From NCBI GenBank assembly GCA_029261615.1, contig JAJDAX010000092.1, positions 1 to 5,768 of the forward strand: a stretch of DNA of 5,768 nt, written 5' to 3'. Positions 5,390 to 5,768 of the stretch are shown piece after piece. The DNA comes from Nitrospinaceae bacterium. GTDB taxonomy: Bacteria > Nitrospinota > Nitrospinia > Nitrospinales > Nitrospinaceae. Below the pieces are notes generated by a model. It worked only from the letters and a program-made list of their open reading frames with translations. It ran no database searches and was not told the origin of the DNA. Every line of letters begins with the position of its first letter. Position 1 is the first letter of the stretch. A program made the translations under genes and the position numbers.

Positions 5390-5768
5390 TTAGAGAAAAT
5401 CTTTCCGTTTCAAATTAAACTTTTTCATTTTGGAACAAAGGGTCTGGCGGGGAATTCCCAGAGCGAGATGGGTTTTGGAAATATGACCATTTTGCCGAGA
5501 CAGCTCTTCAACCAAAAGATGCTTTTCAAAATGGACCAGCTTTTGCTTGAGAGTGTCTTCCGGGTCTATCCCATGCTCCAACGTCAGGGATGGGTTTTCT
5601 TTTTCCTGAAGGCGGGAGAGTCCGAGACTTTGTTCCAGCACAAAACGCTCGGCTTCATTTTTCAGTTCCCGAATATTGCCGTCCCAGTTACGGGACTTTA
5701 ATTCATCCAAATAACTGACTGAGGGTGTGGTCACCTCTAATTGAGTCCGGGCACCCGCCTGCTGCGCA
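5390..5768 (-). CDS. Sigma-54-dependent response regulator (NtrC/DctD type), C-terminal 125 residues
   Basis: The frame is open to the right edge of the window, so the receiver and most of the AAA+ domain (Walker A, GAFTGA) lie outside. The visible part starts in the end of the AAA+ domain. It includes the sensor II segment LKSRNWDGNIRELKNEAERFVL (residues 23-44 of the visible part), the equivalent of WPGNVRELxNxxER in DctD and NtrC. A linker of about 35 residues follows, then a Fis-type helix-turn-helix: LLVEELSRQNGHISKTHLALGI followed by PRQTLCSKMKKFNL, ending at TAA 5390-5392. The Asn-Glu-Ala-Glu-Arg-Phe pattern is closest to DctD-like regulators, but the signal it responds to cannot be told. 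A GTG at 5734 is internal and should not be taken as the start. The next gene on the same strand has a sigma-54 promoter, so it is a likely target. Confidence 0.94.
   Translation of the reverse strand, partial: AQQAGARTQLEVTTPSVSYLDELKSRNWDGNIRELKNEAERFVLEQSLGLSRLQEKENPSLTLEHGIDPEDTLKQKLVHFEKHLLVEELSRQNGHISKTHLALGIPRQTLCSKMKKFNLKRKDFL

Overview
The window reads as a chromosomal segment of a Gram-negative bacterium. It carries a LapA/LapB-type envelope assembly protein (LPS biogenesis), a DksA-family transcription factor, a c-di-GMP HD-GYP response regulator and an NtrC/DctD-type sigma-54 activator. Base composition is moderate. The mix of genes and the LapA-LapB fusion suggest a Nitrospinota- or Desulfobacterota-like lineage, but that placement is inference and no marker here fixes it.

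The left part (1-2153) is on the plus strand. It holds the 3' end of rsfS (ribosomal silencing factor), a short leader with two back-to-back hairpins, a 126-residue DksA/TraR zinc-finger protein, and a single 445-residue protein joining a LapA-like two-helix membrane anchor to a LapB-like TPR/rubredoxin module. These are housekeeping genes for translation control, transcription control and envelope assembly.

The right part (2374-5768) is on the minus strand, convergent with the left part. Read in the direction of transcription (right to left) it holds the C-terminus of a sigma-54-dependent response regulator cut by the window edge, a 73-residue unrecognised protein, a REC-HD-GYP response regulator, and a small exported protein made of two copies of one repeat.

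The most interesting area is 4209-5389. A near-consensus sigma-54 promoter lies upstream of the 73-residue gene. Further upstream are repeated TTTTCATA-type boxes at a distance usual for activator sites, and next comes the sigma-54 activator gene itself. This looks like a local activator-target pair controlling an undescribed small protein. A weaker sigma-54-like site lies before the HD-GYP gene. The 589-base stretch between the HD-GYP gene and the small gene has no convincing protein gene but is dense in inverted repeats. They include a perfectly packed three-way-junction element and a plus-strand intrinsic terminator with no obvious gene to terminate.
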